64,000 bases of DNA from JACCZH01 sp963729445 (GCA_963729445.1 CAVSNU010000003.1:620001-684000); one strand, 5' to 3'; positions 34,527-43,050 are shown, numbered from the stretch's first letter. Numbers and translations: made by a program. Notes: generated by a model from the sequence alone, not told the origin.

Positions 34527-35306
34527 TTACGCGACGAACGGGCGACGGCGCAGCAGCGGGTCGTTCTGACGCAAACGCCAGACCCGCTCGGCTGGTTCCC
34601 CGGCCCCTTGGTGAATAGCAAACGCCTTGAGCTCATCGCAGGCATCGCCGCGTTCACGAAAGAGCACCGGCAGCTGCGATTCGTAGCAGCGCGCCGCCGC
34701 GCATTTGCGCTGCAGCGCATCATCGTCCAGCCGCAGCACCACTGCGTCGTGCACCTGCAATTCAAAGAGAGCAAGTTCAACCTGCCCCTCATCGAGCGCG
34801 TAAGGCACTTCGGCATACCCCCACACCTCAGCGCCCTCGCGGAGCAGCATCGCGGCGGCATGGCGCACCAGTTGATGGTCGACGTGGTTCCCAACACCGA
34901 GCGGCACGACGTAGCGTGTCGCAGGTAGACGACGAAGCTCTCTGTGTATTTCCTCAGCGAGAGAGAGGTCGGACTCGAGCGGTACGCCAAACAGGGCATC
35001 ATCCGACGCGTAGGCCGGATCCCGGTAGATTGCGTCTGGAAACTGCATCCAGTGCACCCGTACCGACGAGCCTAACGCTGCTGCAGCGCGTTGATCTTCG
35101 CAGCGGCGCAGGTCAACTGCATCCTCGTCAGAGAGCTGCCAGCGCTCATGCTGGAACTGGGCAAAATCGGAGAGAGCGGCATCGGGGTGGCCGGCAAAGA
35201 CGGTGACGATCAGCGGAGATCCTGTGCGAGCGGCCTTGGCGACCGTGCCGCCACAAGAGAGCACGACGTCGTCCAGGTGTGGTGAGACAAATATCCACTC
35301 AACCAC
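34527..35306 (-). CDS. PIG-L family deacetylase
   Basis: 259 residues from GTG 35306. FVSPHLDDVVLSCGG supplies the HxDD zinc motif and GVGNHVDHQLVRHAA the third ligand, as in LmbE/MshB/BshB N-acetylglucosaminide deacetylases. The family deacetylates GlcNAc-inositol, GlcNAc-malate or other glycoconjugates; in this genome with inositol-lipid-like genes, a glycolipid or low-molecular-weight thiol substrate is conceivable (inference). The start overlaps the stop of selB by 8 bases. Confidence 0.87.
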   Translation of the reverse strand: MVEWIFVSPHLDDVVLSCGGTVAKAARTGSPLIVTVFAGHPDAALSDFAQFQHERWQLSDEDAVDLRRCEDQRAAAALGSSVRVHWMQFPDAIYRDPAYASDDALFGVPLESDLSLAEEIHRELRRLPATRYVVPLGVGNHVDHQLVRHAAAMLLREGAEVWGYAEVPYALDEGQVELALFELQVHDAVVLRLDDDALQRKCAAARCYESQLPVLFRERGDACDELKAFAIHQGAGEPAERVWRLRQNDPLLRRRPFVA

Positions 35307-37224
35307 TACCACGCACCCGCATATCACCTACCCGCCGCGTAATCCGTTGCTGGTCAAAATACTCGAGCACCGCCTGGGCATACTTGCGGCTACTCCCAAA
35401 ATGGTCTCGAAACTGCGCCAGCGTAATCTCCCCGTGATCCTCGATCAGTTTCAGTGTCTCATCTTTTACCCGGCCAAGATACTCCGCGGTAAACACCACG
35501 TTGTCCGCCACGCGTACAACCCGTCCCTGGTCCACAAGCGCACCCAACAACTCGACGTCCACCCCAAACTCGCTTGGGCCGGGCGGAGCGTTGTGATTAG
35601 CGGCCAGGGCGGCCAGGTACCGGCCGGCCACCTCCTGCTGTGTCGCATCGAGCTCGATCTGATGCTCGACCAGCGCCAGAACGCTCCCATGGTCGCGCAG
35701 CTTGCCCGCGGACGCAAACGTCTGCACGGTCGCATCAAAGACGCGACCGGCGAGATTCGTCCGGCTGCGTACCTCCTCGCGTGCCATGCCCTTTCGCAAC
35801 GGGTAGCGCTGATGGAACTCGCCAAGCAGGCTGGCGATCAGTGCGCCGATACGATCGAAATCACGGCTGCCTATCACGAGGCGGTTGGGTGCCAGCGGGC
35901 TCTGCGCGTCGCCACCCAGGACGGTGACGGTACCCTCGGCGGCGAGCTCCAGAACGATATCTTGGGACTCCTGCAGGTTGAGCGCCGTTGCCCCAGCGAT
36001 GGCGCGCAGCTCTAACGGTCCATCCACCAGCGCCTGAACGACTCGATCGTGAGCGGAGCCACTCTCGCGTGTCTCCAGCTCGCGAATGACTTCCTCTCTG
36101 AAACGACGATGCCGGCGAGGATGTGCGTTCATCACCGTGCCGCCGCCGATTGTGAGACTGGGTGAAGCCTGGCGGATGATGAACTGATCGCCTTCGAGCA
36201 GGATCAGCGGCCGCTCGAAGCGGATCTGGACCCAACCGGCGTTGCCCGGTTCGATCGCCTCACTATCGAGCAGCGTGACATGTCCGGGTGTTTCGGATGC
36301 TCCAACGAAGACATCCACCGGGTCGTTCTGAAGCAGCGCGTGTGGGGCCGAGGAGACGAGCCGCAGCCGCGCGTCCATCAACATGGTGGGCTTGAGCCAG
36401 CCCGGCACGGTGAGCATGTCGCCGCGCTGCAGCGCGTCACGGTCGACACCTGAAACATTGACGGCCGTCCTTGAACCCGGAAGCGCACGCTCGACCCGCT
36501 CGCCATGACTCTGCAGCCCACGCACCCGGGCGCGCTGCATCGACGGCAAGATCTCAAGCTCCTGGCCGATCTCCAGCGGGCTGCCCAGCAACGTGCCGGT
36601 CACGACCGTGCCGAAGCCGGACACGCTGAAGACGCGGTCCACCGGCAAGCGGGCCTTCCCCGAAAGCGTGCGACCCGGCAGCGCCAGGAGGATCTGTTCG
36701 AGCGCTGCCAGAAGCGTATCGATGCCTGCGCCGGTCGCCGCTGAAACCGGAATGATTTCAGACTCGGCCAGAACTGTGTTCGCCAACGCCTCACGCGTCT
36801 CTTCCACAACGAGCTCGAGCCACTCGTCGTCGACGAGATCGGCTTTCGTGATCACCACCAGGCCGGCGGAAATATTCAGCAGATCCAGAATCGCCAGATG
36901 CTCCACCGTCTGCGGCATCGGGCCTTCGTCTGCCGCCACCACCAGCATCGCGGCATCCAGTCCTCCGACGCCGGCCAGCATGTTCTTGATGAAGCGCTCG
37001 TGGCCGGGAACGTCGATGACGCTCACCGATGACCCACCTGGCAGCTCAAGCCAGGCAAAGCCGAGGTCGATCGTCATCTCGCGGGCTTTCTCCTCCTGGA
37101 GACGGTCGGGGTCGATCCCCGTTAACCGGCGCACGAGCGTCGACTTACCGTGGTCAACGTGTCCGGCGGTGCCAACAACGAATGTGCGTCGTTCATTGTA
37201 TGGTGAAGATATCTGGTCGTTCAT
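35299..37224 (-). CDS. selB: Selenocysteine-specific elongation factor SelB
   Basis: 641 residues. VVGTAGHVDHGKSTLVRRLTG (G1, read in parts), IDVPGHERFIKNM (G3) and ITKADLVD (G4) form the GTPase; SVSGFGTVVTGTL is domain II. The C-terminal 270 residues are winged-helix repeats (for example FHQRYPLRKGMAREEVRSR and LAQFRDHFGSSRKYAQAVLEYFD, read in parts), which bind the SECIS. SelB delivers Sec-tRNA to UGA. The formate dehydrogenase with a UGA codon and SECIS is 14 kb upstream. selA, selC and selD are not in this window. Confidence 0.95.
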   Translation of the reverse strand: MNDQISSPYNERRTFVVGTAGHVDHGKSTLVRRLTGIDPDRLQEEKAREMTIDLGFAWLELPGGSSVSVIDVPGHERFIKNMLAGVGGLDAAMLVVAADEGPMPQTVEHLAILDLLNISAGLVVITKADLVDDEWLELVVEETREALANTVLAESEIIPVSAATGAGIDTLLAALEQILLALPGRTLSGKARLPVDRVFSVSGFGTVVTGTLLGSPLEIGQELEILPSMQRARVRGLQSHGERVERALPGSRTAVNVSGVDRDALQRGDMLTVPGWLKPTMLMDARLRLVSSAPHALLQNDPVDVFVGASETPGHVTLLDSEAIEPGNAGWVQIRFERPLILLEGDQFIIRQASPSLTIGGGTVMNAHPRRHRRFREEVIRELETRESGSAHDRVVQALVDGPLELRAIAGATALNLQESQDIVLELAAEGTVTVLGGDAQSPLAPNRLVIGSRDFDRIGALIASLLGEFHQRYPLRKGMAREEVRSRTNLAGRVFDATVQTFASAGKLRDHGSVLALVEHQIELDATQQEVAGRYLAALAANHNAPPGPSEFGVDVELLGALVDQGRVVRVADNVVFTAEYLGRVKDETLKLIEDHGEITLAQFRDHFGSSRKYAQAVLEYFDQQRITRRVGDMRVRGSG

Positions 37225-37321
37225 GCCCAGAGTATAGCAACGCGTTGCCTCCCGACCGCCTGTTTCGCTGGTAGGATGCAGTCGGAGCCTATCAGCGCAA
37301 GGTGCAGTACGTGGGGAGACC

Positions 37322-37915
37322 GTGAGAGACCTTCAACCCTGGATCGGCGAACGGCCGTATACCACCCCGCCCGAGCTTCCCGGCTATCGCCTGGTGAGCC
37401 GCGAGCACCTGGACATCGGCAAGATTTCGCTCATCGGTACGCTGCTGATCCCGGTCTGGGCGATCGTGCTCATAGCGACCGTAGCCGCCCTGGGCGGTCC
37501 CACGGACTATGAGACCACCTTCACGTTCTCCAACCTGGTGCTGTTCATTCTGGCGATGCTCGTCGTCATTGTTGTCCACGAGGCCATCCACGGGCTGGCG
37601 GCCGCACTCCTCGGTGCAAAGCCTTCGTTCGGGCTCGGACCGGGTTTCGCGTACACGACGTTCAGGGAGCCGATGAGCAAGCTGCGCTACCTCATTGTCG
37701 GGCTCTCCCCGCTCGTGGTCATCACCGCCGCGACCGTCGCTGCGGCCGTCATCTGGCCGGAGATTGCCGGTTGGATGATCGTCATCGGAACGATCAACGC
37801 CAGCGGCGCCATTGGCGACCTCTGGATGGCGGCGCGCATTCTGCGCGCTCCGAAGAACGCGCTGTTCTTCGACCTCGCGGACGGCTTCGCGGTCTTCGTT
37901 CCCGACGCGGCCTGA
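37322..37915 (+). CDS. DUF3267-type membrane zincin
   Basis: 197 residues. Three or four membrane helices surround VVHEAIHGLAAALLGAKPSFG, where HEAIH is an HExxH zinc site, and a later GTINASGAIGDLWMAARIL element that matches DUF3267 putative peptidases. The GTG at 37322 has GGGGAG upstream. It lies alone between divergent selB and convergent aroF. A function in cleaving membrane or regulatory proteins is only inferred from the zinc motif. Confidence 0.75.
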   Translation: MRDLQPWIGERPYTTPPELPGYRLVSREHLDIGKISLIGTLLIPVWAIVLIATVAALGGPTDYETTFTFSNLVLFILAMLVVIVVHEAIHGLAAALLGAKPSFGLGPGFAYTTFREPMSKLRYLIVGLSPLVVITAATVAAAVIWPEIAGWMIVIGTINASGAIGDLWMAARILRAPKNALFFDLADGFAVFVPDAA

Positions 37916-37918
37916 CCG

Positions 37919-38956
37919 CTAGGCGACCGCCACGAGCGGCGTAGCAACAGCCGTGAGCGCCTGTTGCATGGCCTTTACCGAGGCGATGATGCCATTCAAG
38001 GTTGCCGGCGGAATCGACTGCGCTCCGTCACACAAAGCGGTGTCGGGATCCGGGTGCATCTCGAGAATCAACCCGTGTGCGCCCGCCGCGATCCCGGCCA
38101 GCGACATCGGTGCAACAAGCTCACGCCGGCCGGTGCCGTGACTCGGGTCCACGATGATCGGCAGGTGCGTCAGCTCTTTGATAACGGGGACAGCATTGAG
38201 GTCGAGGGTGAAGCGCGTTACGGTATCGAAGCCGCGGATGCCGCGCTCGCACAACACAACCTGATCGTTCCCACCCGCCAGCACGTACTCGGCCGACATC
38301 AACCACTCCTCGATCGTCGCCGAGAAGCCGCGTTTTAGCAGAATGGGCTTCCCAGCAGCGGCCGCTCGCCTCAGGAGCGGGAAGTTCGACATGTTGCGCG
38401 AGCCGATCTGCAGCATGTCTGCGTAGTGGGCAACCAGGGCGACCTGCTCGGGTTCCATGACCTCGGTTACGACCGGCAACCCGGTGCGGTCCCGTGCTTC
38501 GGCCAGAATCTGCAGCCCCTCTTCGCCCAGTCCCTGGAAAGAGTACGGTGATGTGCGCGGCTTGAATGCTCCACCACGCAGGATTGTCCCGCCGGCCGCC
38601 TTCACGATCTCAGCAGCCTGAATCGTGATCTCACGGTTCTCCACGACACAGGTACCCGCCATCATGACCGGCTCGTCGTTCCCAATCAATACGCCGCCGA
38701 CGTTGATGATGCTTCCGTTCGGTCGCGCGGAGCGCTGGGCGAGCATGTACGGCTTCAGGGACGGACTTACCGCCTCAACACCGGGCATGCGACACACTTC
38801 GTCGGCCAAACCGTCACCGATGGCGCGACCATTCACGCCGATCACCGGCGCACCAGAGCCCGCCAGGAGATGCGTCTGGTAGCCACGCTCCTGCAGATGC
38901 TGGACAACCCGCTGCTGGTCTGGCGATTGACTCTCATCGCGCATCGTGACGATCAT
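37919..38956 (-). CDS. aroF: 3-deoxy-7-phosphoheptulonate synthase (AroF/AroAI-beta type)
   Basis: 345 residues. MIVTMRDESQ opens the ferredoxin-like N-terminal regulatory domain; the barrel contains GTCVVENREI, LRGGAFKPRTSPYSFQGLG, LLKRGFSATIEEWLMSAEY and IIVDPSHGTGRRE. The GPCSVE motif of most homologues reads GTCVVE here. It condenses phosphoenolpyruvate and erythrose 4-phosphate in the first shikimate step. It is preceded by an aromatic leader peptide and terminator, unlike the paralogue at 49765, which lies in the T-box-controlled trp operon. Both are about 345 residues and clearly related. Confidence 0.94.
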   Translation of the reverse strand: MIVTMRDESQSPDQQRVVQHLQERGYQTHLLAGSGAPVIGVNGRAIGDGLADEVCRMPGVEAVSPSLKPYMLAQRSARPNGSIINVGGVLIGNDEPVMMAGTCVVENREITIQAAEIVKAAGGTILRGGAFKPRTSPYSFQGLGEEGLQILAEARDRTGLPVVTEVMEPEQVALVAHYADMLQIGSRNMSNFPLLRRAAAAGKPILLKRGFSATIEEWLMSAEYVLAGGNDQVVLCERGIRGFDTVTRFTLDLNAVPVIKELTHLPIIVDPSHGTGRRELVAPMSLAGIAAGAHGLILEMHPDPDTALCDGAQSIPPATLNGIIASVKAMQQALTAVATPLVAVA

Positions 38957-39010
38957 GACTACCCACTCCCTTTTGTGCCGGCACAGTGCCTCGGCGACGT
39001 TTCAAACAAA

Positions 39011-39038
39011 CAAAAAAGCAGAGGTCAAACCTCTGCTT
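39011..39038 (-). terminator. aroF: Attenuator terminator upstream of aroF
   Basis: On the minus strand AAGCAGAGG and CCTCTGCTT form a 9-base stem around TTTGA, followed by a run of T, 55 bases before the aroF start. Just upstream, ACGCCGG (39045–39039) can pair perfectly with CCGGCGT (39104–39098) inside the leader ORF, and TGGGGGT pairs with AACCCCCA between them, giving alternative folds. Confidence 0.85.
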
Positions 39039-39065
39039 CCGGCGTCTTAACTGGCTTGTTGGGGG

Positions 39066-39179
39066 TTACGGGTCAATCACCGACACCCCCACCAGCAACG
39101 CCGGAGGGGTAAAATAAAACCAATAACCGTTGATGGCTATGGCTTCAAGTCGGTTGTCTGCCCGTCCCATATCATTCAT
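39066..39179 (-). CDS. Aromatic amino-acid attenuation leader peptide
   Basis: 37 codons from the ATG at 39179 to TAA at 39066. Residues 19–23 are YWFYF (39125–39111): five aromatic codons in a row covering tyrosine, tryptophan and phenylalanine. The stop lies 28 bases before the terminator stem in front of aroF. The ATG lies 7 bases after the predicted −10 box, so translation may be leaderless; a second in-frame ATG at 39170 is possible. This composition and position are those of a ribosome-stalling leader. Confidence 0.78.
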   Translation of the reverse strand: MNDMGRADNRLEAIAINGYWFYFTPPALLVGVSVIDP

Positions 39180-39185
39180 GGCGGC

Positions 39186-39214
39186 ATAGTACATGTTGAA
39201 CCGGTGGATGTCAA
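39186..39214 (-). promoter_or_regulatory. Promoter of the aroF leader
   Basis: TTGACA (39214–39209) and TACTAT (39191–39186) are separated by 17 bases on the minus strand, close to the sigma-70 consensus. The predicted start point falls on or next to the ATG of the leader peptide. It lies just downstream of the stop of the HPr-kinase-like gene. Confidence 0.65.
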
Positions 39215-39228
39215 TGCGGAACTGTGCG

Positions 39229-40233
39229 TTAGCCGTCAACGACCAATGCGTCCAACAGTGGCACGGCCGCGAACGGATCCGGACCGACCTCTAACTGGTA
39301 GGCCGGCTGCTCCAGCATGGCGTCCCATAATCCGTCCTGTTCAGCGGCCCGTCGCTCAAAGGCGATCGATGTCTCGTTCAGCCTCAACTGGAACTCGTCA
39401 CGCCCCATGGGAACGATTCGCGACTGACCGTCGGTCGAGCGGGTAACAAACACCGTGGGGCCAAGGGGCGCGCAGGCGCGCGACTGTCCAGGAAAGCGTT
39501 CCTTCACATCTATGCTGATCTTCGTCTCGCCGCTGGACCGTTGGAATTGCGGCGCGCCGCACAGTTCCGGAAAGAACCGTACCGCGTCCGGTAGCAGGTA
39601 CATCGTCCAGGGCAGGCCGAACATCTCGATCTCCCCTGCCCCGTTACGACGGGGAAAGGTCGCGTCCTCGGCGACAAGCGAGAACCCCGCGCGCAACGCA
39701 ACATAGGCGGTGGTCGATTTGCCGGCGCCGGGAGCCCCGCGAAGCATGAGCGAGCGCCCGTTCTTCCAGATGCACGCGCTGTGAATCGCGCCAAGCACCC
39801 GGAAGTTGATCGCCATGAGGAACGCGGACATCACCATGTTCGTCCGCAGGAACTCAGGCATCGCGGCGACAGATTCGGAGACGAATCCCATGGCGACACC
39901 CCGCTTCGTGTCGCCGGTGATGACGGTCGACCGGCTGGCGGTCACCGAGAACAGGCCAAGCTGCTCGCGAACCACGGGCTGAATTGGACGCCAGCTCGCA
40001 TCCTCATCGACCTGGTGCAGGAGAATCCGCATAGTTACGTCGGGGTGCTCCTCAGGTTCGCCGGTTTCCGGACCAAAGACCTCTCGCGCCGCTGTTTCGA
40101 TCCGCAGGTCGTTGGTCTCAAAACGCAGCCGGAACCCCAACGCACTGAAGCCAGTCACGTGCTCTCCAACGAGATCGTTGAGCGTCGGGTCATCCGCTGG
40201 ATGCTCGTTCATCTTTCGGGCCAAGGCACTCAT
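39229..40233 (-). CDS. HPr kinase-like P-loop protein
   Basis: 334 residues. LMLRGAPGAGKSTTAYVALR is a Walker A loop, followed by LVAEDATFPRRNGAGEIEMFGLPW, the order seen in HprK-like serine kinases that lack the N-terminal domain of true HPr kinases. Such proteins occur in many peptide-modification and polysaccharide loci and their substrates are mostly unknown. There is no PTS gene nearby. Its stop is 15 bases upstream of the aroF leader promoter. The start is uncertain: ATG codons occur at residues 1 and 8. Confidence 0.7.
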   Translation of the reverse strand: MSALARKMNEHPADDPTLNDLVGEHVTGFSALGFRLRFETNDLRIETAAREVFGPETGEPEEHPDVTMRILLHQVDEDASWRPIQPVVREQLGLFSVTASRSTVITGDTKRGVAMGFVSESVAAMPEFLRTNMVMSAFLMAINFRVLGAIHSACIWKNGRSLMLRGAPGAGKSTTAYVALRAGFSLVAEDATFPRRNGAGEIEMFGLPWTMYLLPDAVRFFPELCGAPQFQRSSGETKISIDVKERFPGQSRACAPLGPTVFVTRSTDGQSRIVPMGRDEFQLRLNETSIAFERRAAEQDGLWDAMLEQPAYQLEVGPDPFAAVPLLDALVVDG

Positions 40234-40517
40234 CTACTCACTTCTCTACATCCGGCGTCATGCCGCTCGCGTTCAACCGCGCATAGCCTTCCCGCGCGCA
40301 TCACGCCGACATAAGCGCTACGATCCGAGCTGGTCAGCGGATTGTCCGGGCATCCAGCAATCGCCCCCGATGGATGGCTGGAGCACCGTCCTCTCGCGCG
40401 GTTGTCCGGTGCTCATCGGGCTGTTAGAATCACATATTCGAAACAAGATCCGTGTTTTTGGCTTCTGTCTGCAGATTCCTTGCCCATCGATCCCTCCAAG
40501 GTCACAAAATAGTCACA

Positions 40518-40745
40518 TCATGCGCCAATGAGCGTCGCCAGGCGATCTGCAACGTCACGCTGCATGCCCGGCATAACGTGACTGTAGCGGTTCAGGGTCA
40601 TGGAAATATCGCTATGTCCGAGCCATTCCTGAACGATCTTCGGGTGTGTACCGTTTACAGTTGAGATCACACCTGAAGAGGCACTGGTGTTGTCGCAGGC
40701 TTGCGATCGTGGGGTATACACGCACACCTTCGGTAGAGATCTCAA
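40518..40745 (-). pseudogene. Tyrosine recombinase (integrase), C-terminal remnant
   Basis: About 75 codons. THPKIVQEWLGHSDISMTLNRYSHV matches the end of phage-type integrases, including the LGH histidine and the RYSH tyrosine nucleophile. The upstream R–x–x–H box is degenerate (CDNTSAS where LRHTSAS is expected), and no N-terminal part is present. It is a relic and cannot be active. Confidence 0.8.
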
Positions 40746-41104
40746 AGCCGAGTTATTGGTTGAGACCTATAGTGCATTCTTCGGAGCGGCAGCTCTAGCG
40801 GCCGGTATGCGATCGTGGGTCACGTAAGATTGCGCCCCTAAGTGCACCTTCAAGTCGATGATGGCCGGCGGGGTGCTCGATGAAGGATTCCCTGTCGTCC
40901 CTGAAGACGACTAGACCATCACAACGAACGTCCACACCGAGTCCCGGCAGAGGACCGGGGCTTCACCTTGTCTGCGTTAAGGTATCCGGAGTTATGTGCG
41001 GTCAGTTGCGCGCCTTGGAATCGGTCTTGGTCAACTGGGACGCGAGTTGATCTGCTACGGTAGGAACTGTCGTATCCAATGAACTGCCCCAGAGGGAGGT
41101 AACC

Positions 41105-41329
41105 GTGAGTACGAAACCAGAACGTGACGTTGAGAAGGACTACCCGCTGCCGGAATTTATTGACAAACTGCGACGGTTGGCGGATGCCTTGGAACAGGGC
41201 AATCAATTCGAGATCATGGTCGCCGGGGAGCGCATCTACGTGCCGGTACGGGCAATCTATAACATCGAGCACGAGCGCGGAGTCAATGAGGAAGAGATCG
41301 AGTTCCAGATCAAATGGAGGCTGGCGTGA
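41105..41329 (+). CDS. Amphi-Trp domain protein
   Basis: 74 residues. YPLPEFIDKLRRLADALEQG, FEIMVAGERIYVPV and the ending EEEIEFQIKWRL match the small amphi-Trp domain of unknown function found in bacteria and archaea. The GTG at 41105 has GGGAGGTAACC immediately upstream. It is coupled to the next small gene by a GTGA overlap. It lies in the decayed element. Confidence 0.72.
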   Translation: MSTKPERDVEKDYPLPEFIDKLRRLADALEQGNQFEIMVAGERIYVPVRAIYNIEHERGVNEEEIEFQIKWRLA

Positions 41330-41517
41330 AGCCCACTCCAGGCACAAGCGTCCATCGAACGGTCACGTTAGAGGATGGCTCCGTCCTAGTGCACCCATAC
41401 CCGCCTGAAATCACAGAGGATCCGCGCTGGAAGGCCATCTGGCGAAGATTGCTGGCGCCATCTCCAGAAGAGATCGCAGCAGCCAAGCAGCAGCGTGATA
41501 CGGAAGCTGGAAAGTAG
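41326..41517 (+). CDS. Small hypothetical protein
   Basis: 63 residues from the GTG at 41326, which overlaps the stop of the amphi-Trp gene by 4 bases. It is rich in Pro and Glu with two Trp (RWKAIWRRLL) and ends in a charged helix. I do not recognise a family. Coupling to the amphi-Trp gene suggests a joint role. A hairpin with 10-base arms (GTGAACCCCG / CGGGG-CTTCAC) at 41521–41550 follows and may act as a terminator, though it lacks a T tail. Confidence 0.5.
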   Translation: MKPTPGTSVHRTVTLEDGSVLVHPYPPEITEDPRWKAIWRRLLAPSPEEIAAAKQQRDTEAGK

Positions 41518-41557
41518 AACGTGAACCCCGACGATGTGCCGGGGCTTCACTGCGTAC

Positions 41558-42013
41558 CTAAAAGCCCTTGGAGTGAAAATCAAACTCCAGGCCACGATCG
41601 GTATTGATGAGTATCCGAAACATCACGCCCTTGACCTCGAAATTAGCGGTATCGCCACGTTGGAGAACGTCGTCTAACTGATGCATAGCGACTTCGCTCT
41701 GCTCCTGATCCATCGCGGCAAGCACGTACCCCATAACCTCACGACACCTCTTCTGAAAGTTCTTGGAACGTGGAGATGCATGCAGTCGTACGGAAACTGA
41801 CACGACGCCTCCGGTGTGGTCGGCAAAATAGTCGAGATTGAGCATGCTGGCACGATCATCAGCGGCGAGTGATCTCATACAACCCCAACCTATGAAGTCA
41901 GGAGTTTGAAGTCCTTGGGGTTTGGGACCGTCGCAGTTGATCCCCAAATGTTGAGCGATCGCTGCCAGTTGATCTAGGGTGATTCCGGGTATCGGCTTGA
42001 TGCTCGGTGCCAA
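41558..42013 (-). CDS. Hypothetical protein
   Basis: 151 residues, not recognised. It starts MAPSIKPIPGITLDQLAAIAQHLGI, a helix that could be a small DNA- or protein-contact element, and the C-terminal half alternates strands (NFEVKGVMFRILINTDRGLEF). No signal peptide or membrane segment. It sits at the right end of the decayed element, opposite in direction to the amphi-Trp pair. Confidence 0.5.
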   Translation of the reverse strand: MAPSIKPIPGITLDQLAAIAQHLGINCDGPKPQGLQTPDFIGWGCMRSLAADDRASMLNLDYFADHTGGVVSVSVRLHASPRSKNFQKRCREVMGYVLAAMDQEQSEVAMHQLDDVLQRGDTANFEVKGVMFRILINTDRGLEFDFHSKGF

Positions 42014-42173
42014 ACGTGCTGCCCTAGGTCGTGATTGATAAAGTCCTTAGGGCTGTAGAGCTCGCCGTTCTAGATGGGATACTCGTCTACGTAGTCGGCA
42101 ACATGGTGCGGGCTACCCGCGTCAAAACGGCGATGCTATAATCACATATTCGCTGGATAGGTGGGGGTCGCTA

Positions 42174-43001
42174 TTGGGACACACGCTGGCGCTGGCAAAC
42201 CAGAAAGGTGGCGTGGGCAAGACCACCTCAGCGGTGAATGTGTCTTCCTATCTCGCTAGCCTCGGTCATCACGTCCTCATCGTGGATTTAGATCCGCAGG
42301 GAAACGCGACCAGTTCACTGGGTACTGATAAGCGTGCCCTGAATCTATCGACCTACGATGTACTCGTGCATGGAGCCGATCCACGTGACGCCGTCGTTCC
42401 CGAGATTCGACCGCATCTGGACCTGCTCGGCGCAAACAATGCGCTGGCCGGGGCTGAAGTCGAACTCGTGCAATTGACCAATCGCGAGCAACGCCTGCGG
42501 CGAGCCCTGGAACCTATCACTGGCGACTACGACGTTATCATCATTGATTGCCCGCCTTCGCTCGGGCTACTGACGGTCAACGCGTTTACCTGCGCGCACC
42601 ATGTGGTTGTGCCCATCCAGTGCGAGTACCTCGCACTCGAGGGTCTAATGCAACTTATCAATACCATGGATCTTGTCAAGCGCCGGCTCAACCCGGCACT
42701 CGATGTCCTGGGCGTGGTCATGACGATGTTCGATTCGCGAACGCGTCTCTCCACTCAAGTTGTCGAGAACGTGCGGCGGTTCTTCCCGAACAGGATGTTT
42801 CAAACGATCGTGCCGCGCTCGGTGCGTCTCGCAGAAGCACCGTCGCATGGCCAGACCATTCTCGAATACGACGCTCGATCCACCGGTGCTGAAGCCTATC
42901 GCCGTCTCGGCGACGAGGTCGCTCAGCGTATCGGGCTACCCGAGCCTGCGGTTGGCAACGACGTACCTCACACAGAAACGATAGCCCGGTTAACCGGATA
43001 G
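42174..43001 (+). CDS. parA: ParA/Soj family ATPase
   Basis: 275 residues. NQKGGVGKTTSAVNVSSYL is the deviant Walker A motif (lysines on both sides), LIVDLDPQGNATSSLG is the A' motif and VIIIDCPPSLGLLT the Walker B. ParA proteins drive segregation of chromosomes or plasmids with ParB, but no parB follows; guaB does. The TTG at 42174 is used with GGTGGGGG upstream. The TATAAT at 42137–42142 would be its −10 box and overlaps the right direct repeat of the decayed element, so insertion may have changed its −35 region. Confidence 0.9.
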   Translation: MGHTLALANQKGGVGKTTSAVNVSSYLASLGHHVLIVDLDPQGNATSSLGTDKRALNLSTYDVLVHGADPRDAVVPEIRPHLDLLGANNALAGAEVELVQLTNREQRLRRALEPITGDYDVIIIDCPPSLGLLTVNAFTCAHHVVVPIQCEYLALEGLMQLINTMDLVKRRLNPALDVLGVVMTMFDSRTRLSTQVVENVRRFFPNRMFQTIVPRSVRLAEAPSHGQTILEYDARSTGAEAYRRLGDEVAQRIGLPEPAVGNDVPHTETIARLTG

Positions 43002-43050
43002 CAAACCCGACGTATTTGTGTACCTGCACCTAGAGATTGGAGACTGCTTG

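Larger units (their letters stand above)
40428..42152. mobile_element. Decayed integrated element flanked by short direct repeats
   Basis: AATCACATATTCG occurs at 40428–40440 and again at 42140–42152 (TAGAATCAC… versus TATAATCAC…). Between them lie the C-terminus of a tyrosine recombinase at one end, three small genes and scattered hairpins. The 358 bases at 40746–41104 contain no recognisable gene. Together this looks like the remnant of an integrated element with attL/attR-like repeats. The right repeat now contains the TATAAT hexamer in front of parA. Confidence 0.5.

Noticed and set aside
39066..39240. A longer ORF (TTG near 39236) overlapping the stop of the HPr-kinase-like gene as a RiPP precursor
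   Set aside because: The promoter falls inside it, the aromatic run sits in the leader position before a terminator, and there are no peptide-modification genes; an attenuation leader explains it better.
40919..41347. 142-codon minus-strand ORF opposite the amphi-Trp gene
   Set aside because: The plus strand has a strong Shine-Dalgarno sequence and a recognised domain; the minus product resembles nothing.
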